The position numbers were made by a program, and so were the translations under genes. From Desulfobulbaceae bacterium (lineage in GTDB: Bacteria; Desulfobacterota; Desulfobulbia; Desulfobulbales; VMSU01): DNA of 64,000 nt. This document shows, one piece after another, positions 1 through 10,871 of this stretch. Where the stretch lies: the NCBI GenBank assembly GCA_013792005.1, contig VMSU01000190.1, positions 1 through 64,000 of the forward strand, read 5' to 3'. Positions within the stretch are counted from its first letter, which is position 1, and each line of letters begins with the position of its first letter. The notes under the pieces were generated by a model. It had not been told where the DNA came from. It saw only the letters and a list, made by a program, of their open reading frames with translations, and searched no databases.

Positions 1-396
1 AGCCTTATGATAGCGCCGGAGATCGGTGAAATTATTGCCGATTCGGGAATAGTAAAAAAAATAATTCGACAGTTGCTTGACAACGGCGGTAAATTTACCC
101 CGGCTGGTGGAGTTCTTCGGCTTGAGGCCGGAACGGAGGGAAATTGGTTGTTGATCCGGGTGACGGACAGTGGGCGCGGTATCGTAGGTGAAGATCTGTC
201 CCGCCTGTTTCAGCCTTTCACCCAGCTCGATTCCTCTCTTACCAAGGAGTACAGCGGCATCGGCATGGGACTCTATCTTGCTCAAAAACTGGCAACAGTG
301 CATAATGGTGATATCGAGGTGGTGAGTACAGTCGGTCAGGGGAGTATTTTTACCCTGCGTATCCCCTTGACCGGGGAAGGTGAGAATACCGTTTGA
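1..396 (+). CDS. Sensor histidine kinase, C-terminal ATPase fragment
   Basis: This is the 3' end of a histidine kinase cut by the window edge; the reading frame is open from base 1. The visible ~130 residues are the HATPase_c domain: N-box region (LLDNGGKFTP), G1 box DSGRGI (about residue 56), an F-box-like LFQPFTQL, and a G2 region GIGMGLYLA. The protein ends just after the ATPase domain with no attached receiver. The gene ends 55 bases before the start of a response regulator-HD-GYP gene, so the two are a plausible cognate kinase/regulator pair. The sensing part lies outside the window, so the signal cannot be judged. The domain assignment is secure. Confidence 0.9.
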   Translation, partial: SLMIAPEIGEIIADSGIVKKIIRQLLDNGGKFTPAGGVLRLEAGTEGNWLLIRVTDSGRGIVGEDLSRLFQPFTQLDSSLTKEYSGIGMGLYLAQKLATVHNGDIEVVSTVGQGSIFTLRIPLTGEGENTV

Positions 397-451
397 AGGT
401 TTCACTCTTCATGAAGAGCATACAATAATTAACCACAAGAAAGGATACCCT

Positions 452-1549
452 ATGGAAAGGAAACAAAAAATCCTGATTGTCGATGACGAACCCTTTAATG
501 TTAAGCTTTTGAAGGCTTTGTGTGAAAACCTCGGCTTTGAGACGGTGGCTGCTGCCGATGGCCGGGAGGCGGTCGCCAAGACCATTCAGCATCTCCCGGA
601 TCTGGTGCTGATGGACGTGATGATGCCGGGGATGAACGGGTTTGAGGCGACTGCCCTGATCAAGGCCGACCCCCTGACCCAGGGAATCCCGGTGATCATC
701 GTCACCGCCCTTGGTTCCCGGGGCGACCGGATTACCGGGATCAGCAAGGGGGCTGACGACTTTCTCACCAAGCCGATCGATACTGAGGAACTTACCTTGC
801 GGCTCAAGAATCTCCTGAAAATTAAGGAATACGGCGATTTCTTGAAAAATCACAACAAGAAACTTGAGGATCAGGTGGCGCAGCGCACCGAACAACTTCG
901 TGGCGCCTTCACCGATCTCGAGGAAACTCACCGGTCCATTAAACTGGCCTATATCGATACCATTGAGCGCTTGGCCCGGGCCTCGGAGTTTAAGGACGAG
1001 GACACCGGCCAGCACCTGAAACGGGTGAGCTCTTTCACCCGTAAACTGGCGGAACATCTTGGAATGGGTGAAGATTTTTGTGAGGCGATTTACTACGCCT
1101 CCCCCATGCATGATATCGGCAAGGTCGGGATCCCTGATCGCATTATCCTTAAGCCGGGCAGTCTCGATCAGGAGGAGTGGGCGATTATAAAGACCCACCC
1201 GGGGATTGGCGCTGGCATCCTGCAAGGATCCCAGGCCCAGTATCTGCAGATGGCCGAGGAGATTGCCTTAAACCACCACGAACGGTGGGACGGCGGCGGC
1301 TATCCGCGAGGTCTCAAAGGCGAGGCTATCCCGCTCTCCGGCCGTTTGATGAATCTAGCCGACCAGTACGATGCCCTGCGTTCCAAGCGGCCTTATAAGC
1401 CGGCCTTTGACCACGCAAAGACCTTTTCCATTATTTCCGAAGGTGATGGCCGCACCACGCCTGAACATTTCGATCCTCAGGTGTTGCAGGCATTTCGCGA
1501 CTGTCATGAGGATTTCGCCGTCATTTATGAGGAGTTGAAGGATGCGTGA
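452..1549 (+). CDS. Response regulator with HD-GYP domain (c-di-GMP phosphodiesterase)
   Basis: 365 residues. The receiver domain (about 4-123) has the acidic pair DDE near residue 11, phospho-acceptor Asp in LVLMDVMMPG (about 55) and Lys in LTKPI. A coiled-coil linker (about 130-175) leads to an HD-GYP domain (about 165-360) with HDIGK (about 220) and HHERWDGGGYP (about 275), the metal-binding and GYP signature. The family hydrolyses c-di-GMP to pGpG/GMP, so phosphorylation probably tunes that activity. I chose the ATG at 452 because AAGAAAGGA lies just upstream and the receiver starts immediately after; an in-frame upstream start at 380 would add 24 residues overlapping the kinase gene. It is cytoplasmic and has no membrane segment. 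Confidence 0.92.
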   Translation: MERKQKILIVDDEPFNVKLLKALCENLGFETVAAADGREAVAKTIQHLPDLVLMDVMMPGMNGFEATALIKADPLTQGIPVIIVTALGSRGDRITGISKGADDFLTKPIDTEELTLRLKNLLKIKEYGDFLKNHNKKLEDQVAQRTEQLRGAFTDLEETHRSIKLAYIDTIERLARASEFKDEDTGQHLKRVSSFTRKLAEHLGMGEDFCEAIYYASPMHDIGKVGIPDRIILKPGSLDQEEWAIIKTHPGIGAGILQGSQAQYLQMAEEIALNHHERWDGGGYPRGLKGEAIPLSGRLMNLADQYDALRSKRPYKPAFDHAKTFSIISEGDGRTTPEHFDPQVLQAFRDCHEDFAVIYEELKDA

Positions 1550-1578
1550 GTTCGAGCAAGTCATACCATGAGGGCACG

Positions 1579-1738
1579 TAACTGCTTAGGTTAACGGTTT
1601 ACGGTTGGCAGTTGACGGAGAGTGATCCTATCAATGGCTGAGCACACACTGACTTCATGCATCTACGAAGCATTCATGACTGACCATGATTCTTTTAACT
1701 GTAAACCGATAACTGATTACCGTTAACCTAAGTAGTTA
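1579..1738 (+). repeat. Dispersed intergenic palindromic element, family A, copy 1
   Basis: A ~160-bp non-coding element whose ends are inverted repeats: TAACTGCTTAGGTTAACGG at the left and the complement of TAACTACTTAGGTTAACGG at the right (one mismatch in 19). Internal inverted parts (GGTTTACGG near the left, complement near the right) and the block TCATGATT-CTTTTAA are shared with copies at 35444-35614 and 36034-36155. It lies between the HD-GYP gene and the next kinase. It has no coding potential, so it behaves like a MITE or REP-like element. The family is not one I can name. Confidence 0.75.
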
Positions 1739-1768
1739 TAAATATTTTTATCTCAAGGAATAAGTATC

Positions 1769-4700
1769 ATGCAGGTATCGTTTTCCATAACCAAGAAATT
1801 TTTCGTCCTGGCGATTCTCCTGGTTACTTTGACTGCTGCCGTGTTCGGCTTTTCCTTTTGGTCCACTAATCATTTTACGAGCGACGTTCAGCGGGTGAGC
1901 ATCGTCGCCAGGGAGAGGATGCTGGCCCACGAGATGGTTTGGAATCTTTTTGAGGCGATCAGCCATGCCGAAGGTGTCGAGGCGGAGCGCTTGGCCCGGC
2001 TGGTCCGTGACCAGAAGCTGCCGAACTTCGAAAAGATGCTTCGTGCCATTGGTGATGGCTCGACTGCGGAGGGCCTGTTGCCAATGGACACTGGGCACTA
2101 CGACAGTGCGCTCAGCGCTTATGCCGAGCTTGTCTCCGAGTGGCAGAAATCGTTCCGACCGGCCCTGCTCCAGGTGTCTGCGGTAATATTGTCCAGCGAG
2201 GCAGGGGAGAAGGAGGAAAGACCGCTCACCAATCTTCATGCTATCCTGAGCCAGGAACTCAAGACCTACATCGAACGCCTTGACCGTTTTTCCTCGATGA
2301 TGGTTGACAACTACACTGCCGAACTGCATCATCATAACATAATCCTCTTTGTCTTTCTGGTGGTAGTGATGGCCCTCCTTGGAGGGATAGCAGTCGTGGT
2401 CCGCCGCTGTTTCGTCCAACCGATCAAGGACTTGGCTCAGGCCGCTCAAGCGGTGACTGCCGGTGATCTGTCGGTCGCCGTGACGGTGAACAGCCGGGAC
2501 GAACTCAGTGGCTTGGCCACTAATTTCAATGGGATGACCGCAGCTATTTCAGACAGCCTGAGAGACAATGCCCGCCTGCTCCAGCGTTTCAAATCCTTGT
2601 CCCGCACTATCGGTCTGGTGCTTTCCGTTACCGAGATCGAAACGCTTCTCCGGGATATAGCTGAGGAGGCCTGCCGGCTGGTCGGGGCCCGCTACGGAGC
2701 GGTGGGGATCCGCGACCAGCATGGAGGCTATGAATACTTCATCCACACTGGCCTCAGCTCGGACGTATTGGCCGAGCTGAGGGAAAAATATGGCCTGCCC
2801 CAGAACCGTGGCCTGCTGCGGGAAATATTTAATGTCGATCACCCGTTGCGGGTCGCAGATATCGCGGCCCATCCGTCAGCAATAGGTTTCCCGGCAGGCC
2901 ACCCCGTAATGCGAACCTATCTGGGTGTGCCGGTACGGCTACAGGGCTTGACCATTGGCGCTATCTATCTTGTCGACCGGACCGATGGTGAGCCCTTCTC
3001 CGAGGCGGATGAGGAACTGATCAGCGCCCTCGCCAATGGCACGGCCCTGGCAATCAATAATGTCCGGGTTATGACAAAGTTAACGGAACGCAACCAGGAG
3101 CTGGATATCCTTAACAGGATGGCGGCCTCTACTCGAAAATTTGAGAACCTTGAGACACTTCTGGCGAATATCCTTGATGAGATTCTTACCTTGAAGTCCC
3201 TCCGCCTTTTGAAAAAAGGCGCTATCTTCCTGAGCGATCCAAAGAATCAGGTCCTGCGGATGGCGGTTGAGAGAAACTTTGGCGAGCCGATTAAAAAATC
3301 CTGTCGAGAAGTTCCCTACGGTTACTGTCTTTGCGGGTTAGCCGCCGCTAACAAAAAAATAATCGAATGCCCGGCCTGTGTGAAAGACAGTCGGCACGTC
3401 ATCTATTATGAGGGTATGGAAGAGCACGGCCATATCATCCTCCCACTTCAAGATGGAGATGAGGTGATTGGGGTGCTCTGCCTCTACCTCCCGCCTTTTA
3501 CCGAGTTGAAAGATAGCGAGCGTCGCCTCTTTCAGGCCATGGCCGACATCGTTGCCATTGCTGTCTGCAACAGCCAGACCTTCGAGGCAATCGAGCATAA
3601 AGTTAAGACCCGCACCGCCGAACTGGAGATGGCCACCAACGAGTTGATTATTTCTAAAGAGGCGGCTGAGGCGGCCAATACCGCCAAGAGCGAGTTCCTG
3701 GCCAATATGAGCCATGAACTGCGCACTCCGCTGAATGCTATCATTGGTTTTTCCGAGATATTGATAAATGGTGTCGCCGGTCCCATGACCGACGGCCAGA
3801 AAGACTATCTCCAGGACGTCTACACCAGTGGTCAGCACTTACTGGCCCTGATCAACTCCATTCTTGATCTTGCTAAGATCGAGGCGGGCCGGATTGAACT
3901 TGAATATAAAACAGTGAACATTAGTGAGCTGATCAATGAGAGTCTGCTCTTTATTCGTGAAAAGACAATGACTCACGGTCTTGAGGTGACTGTAACGGTC
4001 GAGCCGGAGAACGTTAAGGTCGAGGCCGACCCTTTCCGTTTAAAACAGTTGCTGGTTAACCTGCTCTCTAACGCCGCCAAGTTCACTCCTGATGGCGGCC
4101 GGATCACGGTGCAGGTGAAATCGAGGGAGGAGTGCCTTGATCCGACGGAAAAAGGTTGCGCCACCCCTGTCTGCGAGTTGCGGGTAGTAGACAGCGGTCC
4201 CGGTATCACCCCTGGCGACCTTCAGAGACTCTTTACCCCCTTTACCCAGTTGGAGTCACATCTGACCCGCAAGTATCAGGGCACAGGCCTGGGGCTTGCT
4301 ATCTGCAAACGGATCGCCGAGGCCCACGGCGGATCGATCTGGGCGGAGAGCGACTACGGCCACGGCAGTAGTTTCATTCTGCGCATCCCGCTGCAGAGGC
4401 CGTTGCCAGAGGATAATGAGGACCAGGTGGCCCAGGGCTTGTTTGGCGGTCACTGGGCCACTGATCCACTTACCGGTATTCTTCTTCACCATAACTTCAT
4501 AGATCTCGGTAAGCGGGTCTGCGCCTACCACTGCCGAGAGGATCGCCCGTTTGCCATCCTCCGCCTGGAATGCCGGCAAGGGACAATCACCAAAGATTTC
4601 CTGCCGGTCATCGAGCTGCTGAAACGGGACGTGCGGCAGTACGAGATCCTGGTCCATGCCGAGCAGCCCGGGGCCTATTACATCATTCTCCTCACCTCTG

Positions 4701-4870
4701 ATTCTCAAACTGTGGCCGGGGCCCATGAGCGGTTGGCCCGTAACCTGGCAGCGGTGAATTGGCGGTGCGGCGTCCAGACTGCGTGTTATCCAGAGGACGG
4801 CGAAACGTTTGAGGAGCTGCTGATCGCTCTGGGGAGAAACAATAACGGCGGATCTTGCGAGGTGCGGTAG
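1769..4870 (+). CDS. Membrane sensor histidine kinase with degenerate GGDEF-like C-terminus
   Basis: 1033 residues; ATG at 1769 with AAGGAA upstream. TM1 is at about 10-31. A periplasmic region begins with [15 protein letters not shown], a type IV pili methyl-accepting (PilJ-like) N-terminal motif. TM2 is at about 190-212, HAMP at about 213-265, GAF at about 275-420 and a second GAF-like domain at about 435-595 with a Cys-rich patch (CLCGLA, CPAC). HisKA (about 637-705) carries [10 protein letters not shown], and HATPase (about 745-880) carries DSGPGI and GTGLGLAIC. The tail (about 890-1033) starts [12 protein letters not shown], like the start of a GGDEF domain, but has no GGDEF signature where one is expected ([10 protein letters not shown]). 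It is therefore probably a catalytically dead GGDEF fold. A CheY-like gene follows 367 bases downstream and may receive the phosphoryl group. Confidence 0.9.
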   Translation: MQVSFSITKKFFVLAILLVTLTAAVFGFSFWSTNHFTSDVQRVSIVARERMLAHEMVWNLFEAISHAEGVEAERLARLVRDQKLPNFEKMLRAIGDGSTAEGLLPMDTGHYDSALSAYAELVSEWQKSFRPALLQVSAVILSSEAGEKEERPLTNLHAILSQELKTYIERLDRFSSMMVDNYTAELHHHNIILFVFLVVVMALLGGIAVVVRRCFVQPIKDLAQAAQAVTAGDLSVAVTVNSRDELSGLATNFNGMTAAISDSLRDNARLLQRFKSLSRTIGLVLSVTEIETLLRDIAEEACRLVGARYGAVGIRDQHGGYEYFIHTGLSSDVLAELREKYGLPQNRGLLREIFNVDHPLRVADIAAHPSAIGFPAGHPVMRTYLGVPVRLQGLTIGAIYLVDRTDGEPFSEADEELISALANGTALAINNVRVMTKLTERNQELDILNRMAASTRKFENLETLLANILDEILTLKSLRLLKKGAIFLSDPKNQVLRMAVERNFGEPIKKSCREVPYGYCLCGLAAANKKIIECPACVKDSRHVIYYEGMEEHGHIILPLQDGDEVIGVLCLYLPPFTELKDSERRLFQAMADIVAIAVCNSQTFEAIEHKVKTRTAELEMATNELIISKEAAEAANTAKSEFLANMSHELRTPLNAIIGFSEILINGVAGPMTDGQKDYLQDVYTSGQHLLALINSILDLAKIEAGRIELEYKTVNISELINESLLFIREKTMTHGLEVTVTVEPENVKVEADPFRLKQLLVNLLSNAAKFTPDGGRITVQVKSREECLDPTEKGCATPVCELRVVDSGPGITPGDLQRLFTPFTQLESHLTRKYQGTGLGLAICKRIAEAHGGSIWAESDYGHGSSFILRIPLQRPLPEDNEDQVAQGLFGGHWATDPLTGILLHHNFIDLGKRVCAYHCREDRPFAILRLECRQGTITKDFLPVIELLKRDVRQYEILVHAEQPGAYYIILLTSDSQTVAGAHERLARNLAAVNWRCGVQTACYPEDGETFEELLIALGRNNNGGSCEVR

Positions 4871-5237
4871 GCTGGGCAAAGTCGTCAAGGTGCAACCCCG
4901 ACCCATTCACTCATTTCTGATCAATGTTTGGCAGGGAGCGGCTTCAGCCACGATTCCCGGTATGTATCGCGGCTGAAGCCGCTCCTTGGGATGAGACGGT
5001 AAGCAGGCTGGTTTGGCACTACACTTTTTCAGCCTGTTTGTTCTGTCCCTTTGGCTCCGCTCAGCAACGATGGATGAGAGACCGTTCCTTGAACGGAGCT
5101 GAAGGGATTATGGCCTTGGGTACGAATCGATTTTTTCATCCACTTATTTACCAAGTTGAAAGTTCCTCCGTTGAAGGGGAGATGGTTATACGGTCAAAAT
5201 TATCCGGCCCGTGGCGAAAGTTACTTGGAGAGCGACA
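4871..5237. other. 367-base intergenic region, no convincing gene
   Basis: A 105-codon open frame (4924-5241) runs through this stretch, but it overlaps a perfect long palindrome, shows no recognisable protein motif and has no ribosome site, so I do not call it. Apart from the palindrome at 4935-4985 there is a short hairpin near 5083-5097 (CCGTTC, 3-base loop, GAACGG). Either could be a terminator for the upstream kinase, although neither is followed by a clean T-run. Confidence 0.5.
4935..4985. repeat. 15-bp perfect inverted repeat (extragenic palindrome)
   Basis: Left arm GGAGCGGCTTCAGCC (4935-4949) and right arm GGCTGAAGCCGCTCC (4971-4985) are perfectly complementary around a 21-base loop. 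It lies just after a convergent-free kinase stop codon and could fold as a stable RNA hairpin. It resembles repeated extragenic palindromes, but only one copy is visible in the window, so family status is inferred. Confidence 0.7.
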
Positions 5238-5615
5238 ATGAAGATTTTGGTAATCGAAGACACTCCGGCCAATATGAAGCTGGTATGCGATTTACTTAGA
5301 CATTCAGGCTACACCGTACTGTCTGCAGTCGATGCCGACCAAGGCATCGACCTGGCTCGTCAGGAACTGCCGGATCTGGTGCTGATGGACATCCAACTTC
5401 CCGGTATGGACGGCATTACCGCTACCCGGTTGCTGAAGAACGACGAGGCAACCAGGCATATCAAGATCATCGCCCTTACCGCTTTTGCCATGAAGGGGGA
5501 TCGGGAGAAGATGCTTGCGGCCGGGTGCGACGATTATATTGCCAAGCCGATTCGGTATAAGGAGTTTCTCGAGACCATCAGCGTTGTTGCCGGCAGGGGG
5601 AGGCGCGTTGGATAA
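5238..5615 (+). CDS. Single-domain CheY/DivK-like response regulator
   Basis: 125 residues forming one receiver domain and nothing else. Acidic residues ED are near residues 7-8, the phospho-acceptor Asp is in LVLMDIQLPGMDG (about 52), Thr is in ALTAFAMKGD and Lys in IAKPIRYKEF (about 105). ATG at 5238 has GGAGAG upstream; an upstream in-frame start at 5211 is less likely. It is closely similar to the protein at 10409-10774 (shared IKIIALTAFAMKGDRE, AAGCDDYI and KPIRYKEF), so the two are recent paralogues. With no output domain, it most likely acts as a phosphorelay intermediate or by protein-protein contact, between the kinases at 1769 and 5682. Confidence 0.9.
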   Translation: MKILVIEDTPANMKLVCDLLRHSGYTVLSAVDADQGIDLARQELPDLVLMDIQLPGMDGITATRLLKNDEATRHIKIIALTAFAMKGDREKMLAAGCDDYIAKPIRYKEFLETISVVAGRGRRVG

Positions 5616-5681
5616 GGCTTATTTTTGCCAAATTCAGGCCAACACCTCGTAACACCAAGTACAAAGGGAGATTTAATCATC

Positions 5682-8600
5682 ATGACCCGCAACAACGATC
5701 ACCACCAAGCCAGCGGCTATATCCCGATGCGCAAGTCATTTTCTCTGCTGTATGGAGCGATGATCATTATTCTCCTGGCCTTCATTGCCAACGGCAGCTG
5801 GTTTTCCAGTGAGATCAGCGGCCTGAACCAGGCAATCAACCTGGCCGGCTCCGAGCGGATGCGCACCTTCCAGATCGCCTACCTCCTCACCAGGGCCGAA
5901 AGTGAAACCTCGCCCCAGCGGGAGGAGACCCTAGGCCATGTAGCCATGGAGATGGTCCGTTTTGAGGAGATCTTGAACGCCTTAAAGGATGGCAGCAAGA
6001 AGTATCAGCTGCGCGATGTTGCAGCTGAAGAAATTGATCAGGCGCTGCAAAAACTCATTCACCAGTGGGAAGAAGAGTTCAAGCCCCGGCTCAACTCCAT
6101 CATGATCTCCTCCTCCGCCGACAGATTGAAGTTGCTTGAAGATTATAACCGCAAGGTCCATGAGTTTGTGGAAGTGGACATTAATGGGCTCGTTGTTCTA
6201 TTCGTCGCCAAAATGGACAGGTGTCAGCTGATCTTTATCTACGGTCGCTATCTCCTTACTCTACTGGCCGTTATCCTGATCGCCCTCAATCTGGTGTATG
6301 TTCGCCGGCGGATACTTACACCCCTTAGCGCCCTGTTGCAGGATACCGAGGAGGTGATCCGGGGTAATTACGCGGTGGTCGCCACGGTTGCAACCAACAA
6401 CGAGCTGCGTCTTTTTGCCGAGCGGTTCAACTCCATGACCCGGGCCATTGCCGACTCCTTCGCCATCTTGGAGGAGACAGTCCAGCAACGGACCGAGGAG
6501 CTGGCCCTGGTCAATTCCCGGATGCAGTCTTTTTTTGACAGCGCACCTGACGCCATCCTCTCCATCCGCCCGGAGGATAAGACCGTTATTCTCTTCAGCC
6601 GTGGGGCAGAGAAGGTTTTCGGTTACCGGGCCGAGGAGGTGCTGGGCAAAAACGTCAGGATGCTGATGCCCGAACCCTTTCACTCCAATCACGACACCTT
6701 TGTCAATAACTACATCAACACCGGGGTCAAGAAGATTATCGGCATCATCCGGGAGGTGAAGGCACGGCGCAAGGATGGTGAGATCATCGATATCGACCTG
6801 TCGGTGAGTGAGAGCATCACCCCCTCCGGCCGGATATTCAATGCCATTATCCGCGACACCTCGGACCGGGTCAAGGCCGAGCGGGAGATGAAGAAAATGT
6901 CCAGCGCCATCGAGCAGTCGGTGGAATCGGTGGTGATCACCGATCGGGGCGGCACCATCGAATACGTCAATCCGGCCTTTGCCCGGTTGACTGGTTATAG
7001 CGCCGCTGAGGTCCTTGGCAAGAATCCACGGATTCTGAAGTCCGGGAAGCTCCCCAAGAAGTTCTATGAGGAGATGTGGGAGACGATCCTTAACGGCAAT
7101 ATCTGGCAAGGTGAGCTCATTAATCGCAAAAAGGACGGCGCCTTGTTCTACGAGGTGGCAACCATCACTCCGATTAAGGACGTCCAGGGGCAAATCACCC
7201 ATTTTGTGGCCATGAAGAACGATATTACCGCCCGCAAACAGGCGGAACAGAAGATCTTGCAAAAAAACAGCGAACTTGAGGCCCGACTGGTTTATGATCG
7301 GACCTTTGTTCGGATCGCCACCATCTTCACCACCACCTTTGACCGCAAGCTCGCCCTGCAGAAGATGCTGGCTCTGCTGGCCGAAGCGCTCCCCTTTCCC
7401 TGTTCGGCGTTTTATGCCTATGACGAGTGGGTCGGTAAGTTGGTTTGCGAGGCCTTCTGCGGCATGGGCGGTGATCTTCAGCATGAATTTGACCTGCGGG
7501 AGGGTTTGGTCGGCCGAGCGGTAACCGATGGCCAACCGATCGTTATCGAGGGCACGGATGATTTTCCCTTGGCCATCGAAACCGGGGTGGGCGGAATTCA
7601 GCCCAAGGCTGTACTCTTGCAGCCTATTTTGTATCAGGAAAAAATTCAAGGAGTGCTGGTAATCGCCTCCGTGGTGCCTTCCAGTCAGTATGACCGGGAT
7701 TTCATAGAGCGGATTGCCAGCAATCTCGGCATTGCCCTGCAGAACTTGAAGCAGTACAGCGATCTCAGAGATCTCTCCGAGCAACTCAAGCTGCGCGGCC
7801 TCGAGGTGGCGGAAAAGAACCGGCAGCTCGAGGAGGCCAACCGGCTGAAGAGCGAGTTCCTGGCCAATATGTCCCATGAACTGCGCACTCCGTTGAACGC
7901 CATCATCGGGTTTTCCGAGGTGTTGAAGGACGAAGTAATGGGTGAGCTGACTCCGATCCAGCTGGAATACTCAACCGAGATTTTTAGCAGCGGCCAGCAC
8001 CTGCTTTCCCTGATCAATGATATTCTTGATCTCTCCAAAATCGAGGCCGGTAAGATGACCCTCGATCTTGAGCCGGTGAATATCCCGGAACTCTTGGATA
8101 ACAGCCTGACCGTAATCAAGGAGAAGGCCATGAACCACCGCATCCGGCTTGGCCTCGAGGTTGATGAGTCAATTGGCAAGATGCAGGTGGATGCCAGGAA
8201 GTTCAAGCAGATCGTCTACAATCTCTTGGCCAATGCGGTGAAATTCACCCCTGACGGCGGCTCTGTTACAATTGCCGCTAAAGTAGCGGCAGGGGAAGCA
8301 GGGGCAGGTGAGTGGTTGGAGATATCGATCACCGACACCGGCATCGGCATCAGTGAGAGGGACCTCGCCCAGTTGTTTCAAGCCTTTGTTCAGGTGGATG
8401 GCTCTTACTCTCGCAAATACGAGGGTACCGGTCTGGGTCTTGCCATGGTCAAGCGGCTGACGGAACTCCACGGTGGCACAGTAGTCGCGGAGAGTGTCCC
8501 AGACAAGGGCTCAACCTTTACTGTCAGGCTGCCTTATCGGAAAGTCGAGGAGTCCGGGCCGGATATCGCGGCTCCTCACCCCTTGGCCTTAAACCATAGC

Positions 8601-10229
8601 GCCACCGAACGGGCTACTCACCACTTACCAGGGAATCAACTGATATTGATCGTCGAGGATGATGATCAGGCTGCCGGACTGCTTCGGGTCCAACTTGAGA
8701 AAAATGGCTACCAGACGCTGCGGGCCGCAACCGCCGAGGAAGGGCTGATCATGGCCCGTGACTCCCGGCCCGACCTGATAACCCTGGACATTTTGCTGCC
8801 CGGCATGGACGGCTGGCAGTTTCTGGAAAGAATCAAGGCCGAGCGGGAACTGGCCGGAATCCCGGTGGTGGTAATTTCCATCGTCGCTAACCAGCAGAAA
8901 GGATTTTCGTTGGGCGCGGCCAATGTGCTGCAAAAGCCGGTGAGCAAAGAGGCCCTCCTGCAGTCGGTTTTTGATCTCGGCGGGCTGGTAATGACAAAAG
9001 GCCGACCGTTGAGGATTCTGGTCGTGGACGATGATCCGCGGGCGGTGGAGATCGCCAGTCGGCATCTTGAAGGGGCCGGAAACCAAGTGCTGCGAGCCTA
9101 TGGCGGCCAGGAGGCCATCGAGATCGCCCAGCGGGAGCGCCCTGATCTGGTGATCAGTGATCTGATGATGCCGGAGGTAAGCGGTTTCGACGTGGTGGCC
9201 GGTCTGCGCAGCGATCCGGAGACCAGAGAAATCCCGGTCATTATTTTGACCGCCAAGATAGTCACCCCTGAAGATCGAAAAATTCTGGAGGGGTCTGTGG
9301 TGCGGATCGTGCGGAAGGCCGACTTTAGTCCCGCGTTGTTTTTGGCGGATGTGAAAAAGGCCATAGCGAGGCGCCAAGAGAGAATCTTCCCTGGCCAGCC
9401 TGCCGCAGACTTGCAAACGCAACCTGAGCACCGGTCGCAAACCATAGCTCCCGTCCCGGCTGCGAACCGTGAGCCCCAACCCCTGGTTCTGGTTATCGAG
9501 GACAATCCCCGGGAGTCTGATCTGATCAAACTGTATATGGCCGACCTGGGCTATCGAGTGATCCAGGCAGCCAATGGCAGAGAAGGATTGGAGCTGATGT
9601 CCTCAACCCGGCCGGATCTCATCACCCTGGATATGATGATGCCGGAAACAGATGGGCTCACTTTTCTGGACCTCAAGGCGCAGATGTCCGAATTCTCCGA
9701 TATTCCGGTGTTGGTCATCTCGGCAGCTGCAGATAGCGACAAGATAGGCGCCATGGGTGTCCGGGCCGTTTTACGAAAACCCCTGCGCCAGGGAGAACTG
9801 ATGCAGGTGATCAGTACCCTGGGACTTCAGGCCCCTGAGGGTGGCAAGGTAAAAATTCTGCTGATCGACGACGACCCGCGAGCAATCAAGATCATATCCT
9901 CGTATTTCAACAATGCCGATTATGAGATTCACAAGGAGTATGGTGGCCGGGCCGGGGTGGAAACAGCTCGACGGGAAAAACCGGATGTCATTGTCCTGGA
10001 TCTGATGATGCCGGACATGAATGGCTTTCAGGTGTTGGAGGAACTGAAAAAACAGCAGGACACCTGCGATATCCCGGTGATCATCCTCTCTGCTAAACTT
10101 CTGACCAACGAAGAGCGTGCCGTTCTTGCCAGCCAGGTCCAGATCGTCGTTGGCAAGGCACAACTTAGTCGTGATGATTTTGTCAAAGAGCTGCAGCGAT
10201 TGTTGGTGACAAACAAGACCAAAAGTTGA
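5682..10229 (+). CDS. Hybrid sensor histidine kinase with four C-terminal receiver domains
   Basis: 1515 residues. TM1 (about 22-43) is followed by a PilJ-like sensor motif ([12 protein letters not shown]); TM2 is at about 189-206, then HAMP. PAS domains lie at about 282-397 and 407-520 and a GAF at about 540-687. HisKA (about 722-793) carries [12 protein letters not shown], and HATPase (about 837-953) carries DTGIGI and GTGLGLAM. Four receivers follow at about 986-1102, 1109-1227, 1268-1383 and 1390-1508, each with a phospho-acceptor Asp ([36 protein letters not shown]). Receivers 1 and 3 resemble each other, as do 2 and 4, so a receiver pair was duplicated. ATG at 5682 is chosen for AAAGGGAG upstream; an upstream start at 5625 lacks a site. 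There is no HPt domain, so transfer to a separate protein is expected. Confidence 0.92.
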   Translation: MTRNNDHHQASGYIPMRKSFSLLYGAMIIILLAFIANGSWFSSEISGLNQAINLAGSERMRTFQIAYLLTRAESETSPQREETLGHVAMEMVRFEEILNALKDGSKKYQLRDVAAEEIDQALQKLIHQWEEEFKPRLNSIMISSSADRLKLLEDYNRKVHEFVEVDINGLVVLFVAKMDRCQLIFIYGRYLLTLLAVILIALNLVYVRRRILTPLSALLQDTEEVIRGNYAVVATVATNNELRLFAERFNSMTRAIADSFAILEETVQQRTEELALVNSRMQSFFDSAPDAILSIRPEDKTVILFSRGAEKVFGYRAEEVLGKNVRMLMPEPFHSNHDTFVNNYINTGVKKIIGIIREVKARRKDGEIIDIDLSVSESITPSGRIFNAIIRDTSDRVKAEREMKKMSSAIEQSVESVVITDRGGTIEYVNPAFARLTGYSAAEVLGKNPRILKSGKLPKKFYEEMWETILNGNIWQGELINRKKDGALFYEVATITPIKDVQGQITHFVAMKNDITARKQAEQKILQKNSELEARLVYDRTFVRIATIFTTTFDRKLALQKMLALLAEALPFPCSAFYAYDEWVGKLVCEAFCGMGGDLQHEFDLREGLVGRAVTDGQPIVIEGTDDFPLAIETGVGGIQPKAVLLQPILYQEKIQGVLVIASVVPSSQYDRDFIERIASNLGIALQNLKQYSDLRDLSEQLKLRGLEVAEKNRQLEEANRLKSEFLANMSHELRTPLNAIIGFSEVLKDEVMGELTPIQLEYSTEIFSSGQHLLSLINDILDLSKIEAGKMTLDLEPVNIPELLDNSLTVIKEKAMNHRIRLGLEVDESIGKMQVDARKFKQIVYNLLANAVKFTPDGGSVTIAAKVAAGEAGAGEWLEISITDTGIGISERDLAQLFQAFVQVDGSYSRKYEGTGLGLAMVKRLTELHGGTVVAESVPDKGSTFTVRLPYRKVEESGPDIAAPHPLALNHSATERATHHLPGNQLILIVEDDDQAAGLLRVQLEKNGYQTLRAATAEEGLIMARDSRPDLITLDILLPGMDGWQFLERIKAERELAGIPVVVISIVANQQKGFSLGAANVLQKPVSKEALLQSVFDLGGLVMTKGRPLRILVVDDDPRAVEIASRHLEGAGNQVLRAYGGQEAIEIAQRERPDLVISDLMMPEVSGFDVVAGLRSDPETREIPVIILTAKIVTPEDRKILEGSVVRIVRKADFSPALFLADVKKAIARRQERIFPGQPAADLQTQPEHRSQTIAPVPAANREPQPLVLVIEDNPRESDLIKLYMADLGYRVIQAANGREGLELMSSTRPDLITLDMMMPETDGLTFLDLKAQMSEFSDIPVLVISAAADSDKIGAMGVRAVLRKPLRQGELMQVISTLGLQAPEGGKVKILLIDDDPRAIKIISSYFNNADYEIHKEYGGRAGVETARREKPDVIVLDLMMPDMNGFQVLEELKKQQDTCDIPVIILSAKLLTNEERAVLASQVQIVVGKAQLSRDDFVKELQRLLVTNKTKS

Positions 10230-10276
10230 TGTAATGAATATTAAAAGCCTTTGTAGGGTGGGCGCCGCTCACCAAA

Positions 10277-10320
10277 GATATTCCGGTCATCATCCTCATC
10301 GAGGAAGAGCGGAGGCAGCG
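10277..10320 (+). pseudogene. Possible receiver-domain fragment in intergenic DNA
   Basis: The 21 bases from 10277 match the DIPVIIL-coding stretch of the fourth receiver just upstream (10068-10088) at 19 positions, and the following GAAGAGCG is also shared. It looks like a small leftover of receiver duplication between the kinase stop and the next CheY-like gene. It is too short to be sure. Confidence 0.3.
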
Positions 10321-10408
10321 TCTCGCCTACGCCATTATGATTTAAGTTGCTGACCGACATTAAACAGTCGCTTGGAATAAATACAAAAAATGAAGAAGTG
10401 TGAGGTGT

Positions 10409-10774
10409 ATGAAAATATTGATCGTCGAAGACAATCCGAAAAATCTTAAACTGGCATCCGGTATCCTTGCCCGGTCAGGCTATTCGGTGATCAGCGCCGA
10501 AGACGGTGACAGTGGCCTGCTTATGGCCCGGCAAGAGCGGCCAGACTTGATCCTTATGGATATTCAGCTGCCCGGGATGGATGGACTGACGGCCACCAAA
10601 CTGTTGAAAGGAGCGCCCGAGACTTCCCATATCAAGATCATCGCCTTGACCGCCTTTGCCATGAAGGGAGACCGCGAACGGATGATTGCGGCCGGTTGCG
10701 ATGACTATATCTCCAAGCCGATCCGCTATAAGGAGTTTCTGGCCACGGTGGCATCGTGGCTGCCCAAGGAGTGA
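10409..10774 (+). CDS. Single-domain CheY/DivK-like response regulator (paralogue)
   Basis: 121 residues, receiver only: VEDN acidic pair near residue 8, phospho-acceptor Asp in LILMDIQLPGMDG (about 52), Thr in ALTAFAMKGD, Lys in ISKPIRYKEF. It is a paralogue of the protein at 5238-5615, and each copy follows a PilJ-type kinase, so a kinase-receiver unit was probably duplicated. ATG at 10409 is preferred; a GTG three codons upstream (10400) is possible. GTGAGG lies just before the start. The next gene, a hybrid kinase, begins 97 bases downstream on the same strand. Confidence 0.9.
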   Translation: MKILIVEDNPKNLKLASGILARSGYSVISAEDGDSGLLMARQERPDLILMDIQLPGMDGLTATKLLKGAPETSHIKIIALTAFAMKGDRERMIAAGCDDYISKPIRYKEFLATVASWLPKE

Positions 10775-10871
10775 ATCGGGGTGAGAGCAGGTTGTTGACG
10801 AGAGTTAAAGCATAAATAACAGGTGGATGTACAACGCTTAAGGCGTTTTTTTACCCGAAGGAGATTGTTAT

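Noticed and set aside
350-1225. 291-codon minus-strand frame opposite the HD-GYP gene
   Set aside because: It is a shadow of the receiver/HD-GYP frame and lacks family features.
4924-5241. 105-codon + strand frame before the CheY-like gene
   Set aside because: It runs through a perfect palindrome, has no ribosome site and no recognisable motif.
6261-7877. 538-codon minus-strand frame opposite the hybrid kinase
   Set aside because: It is fully antisense to a strongly supported kinase, and its translation has no known motif; it comes from codon bias of the sense gene.
10230-10408. Small gene between the four-receiver kinase and the next CheY-like gene
   Set aside because: Only a short receiver-like scrap is present; no start, no ribosome site.
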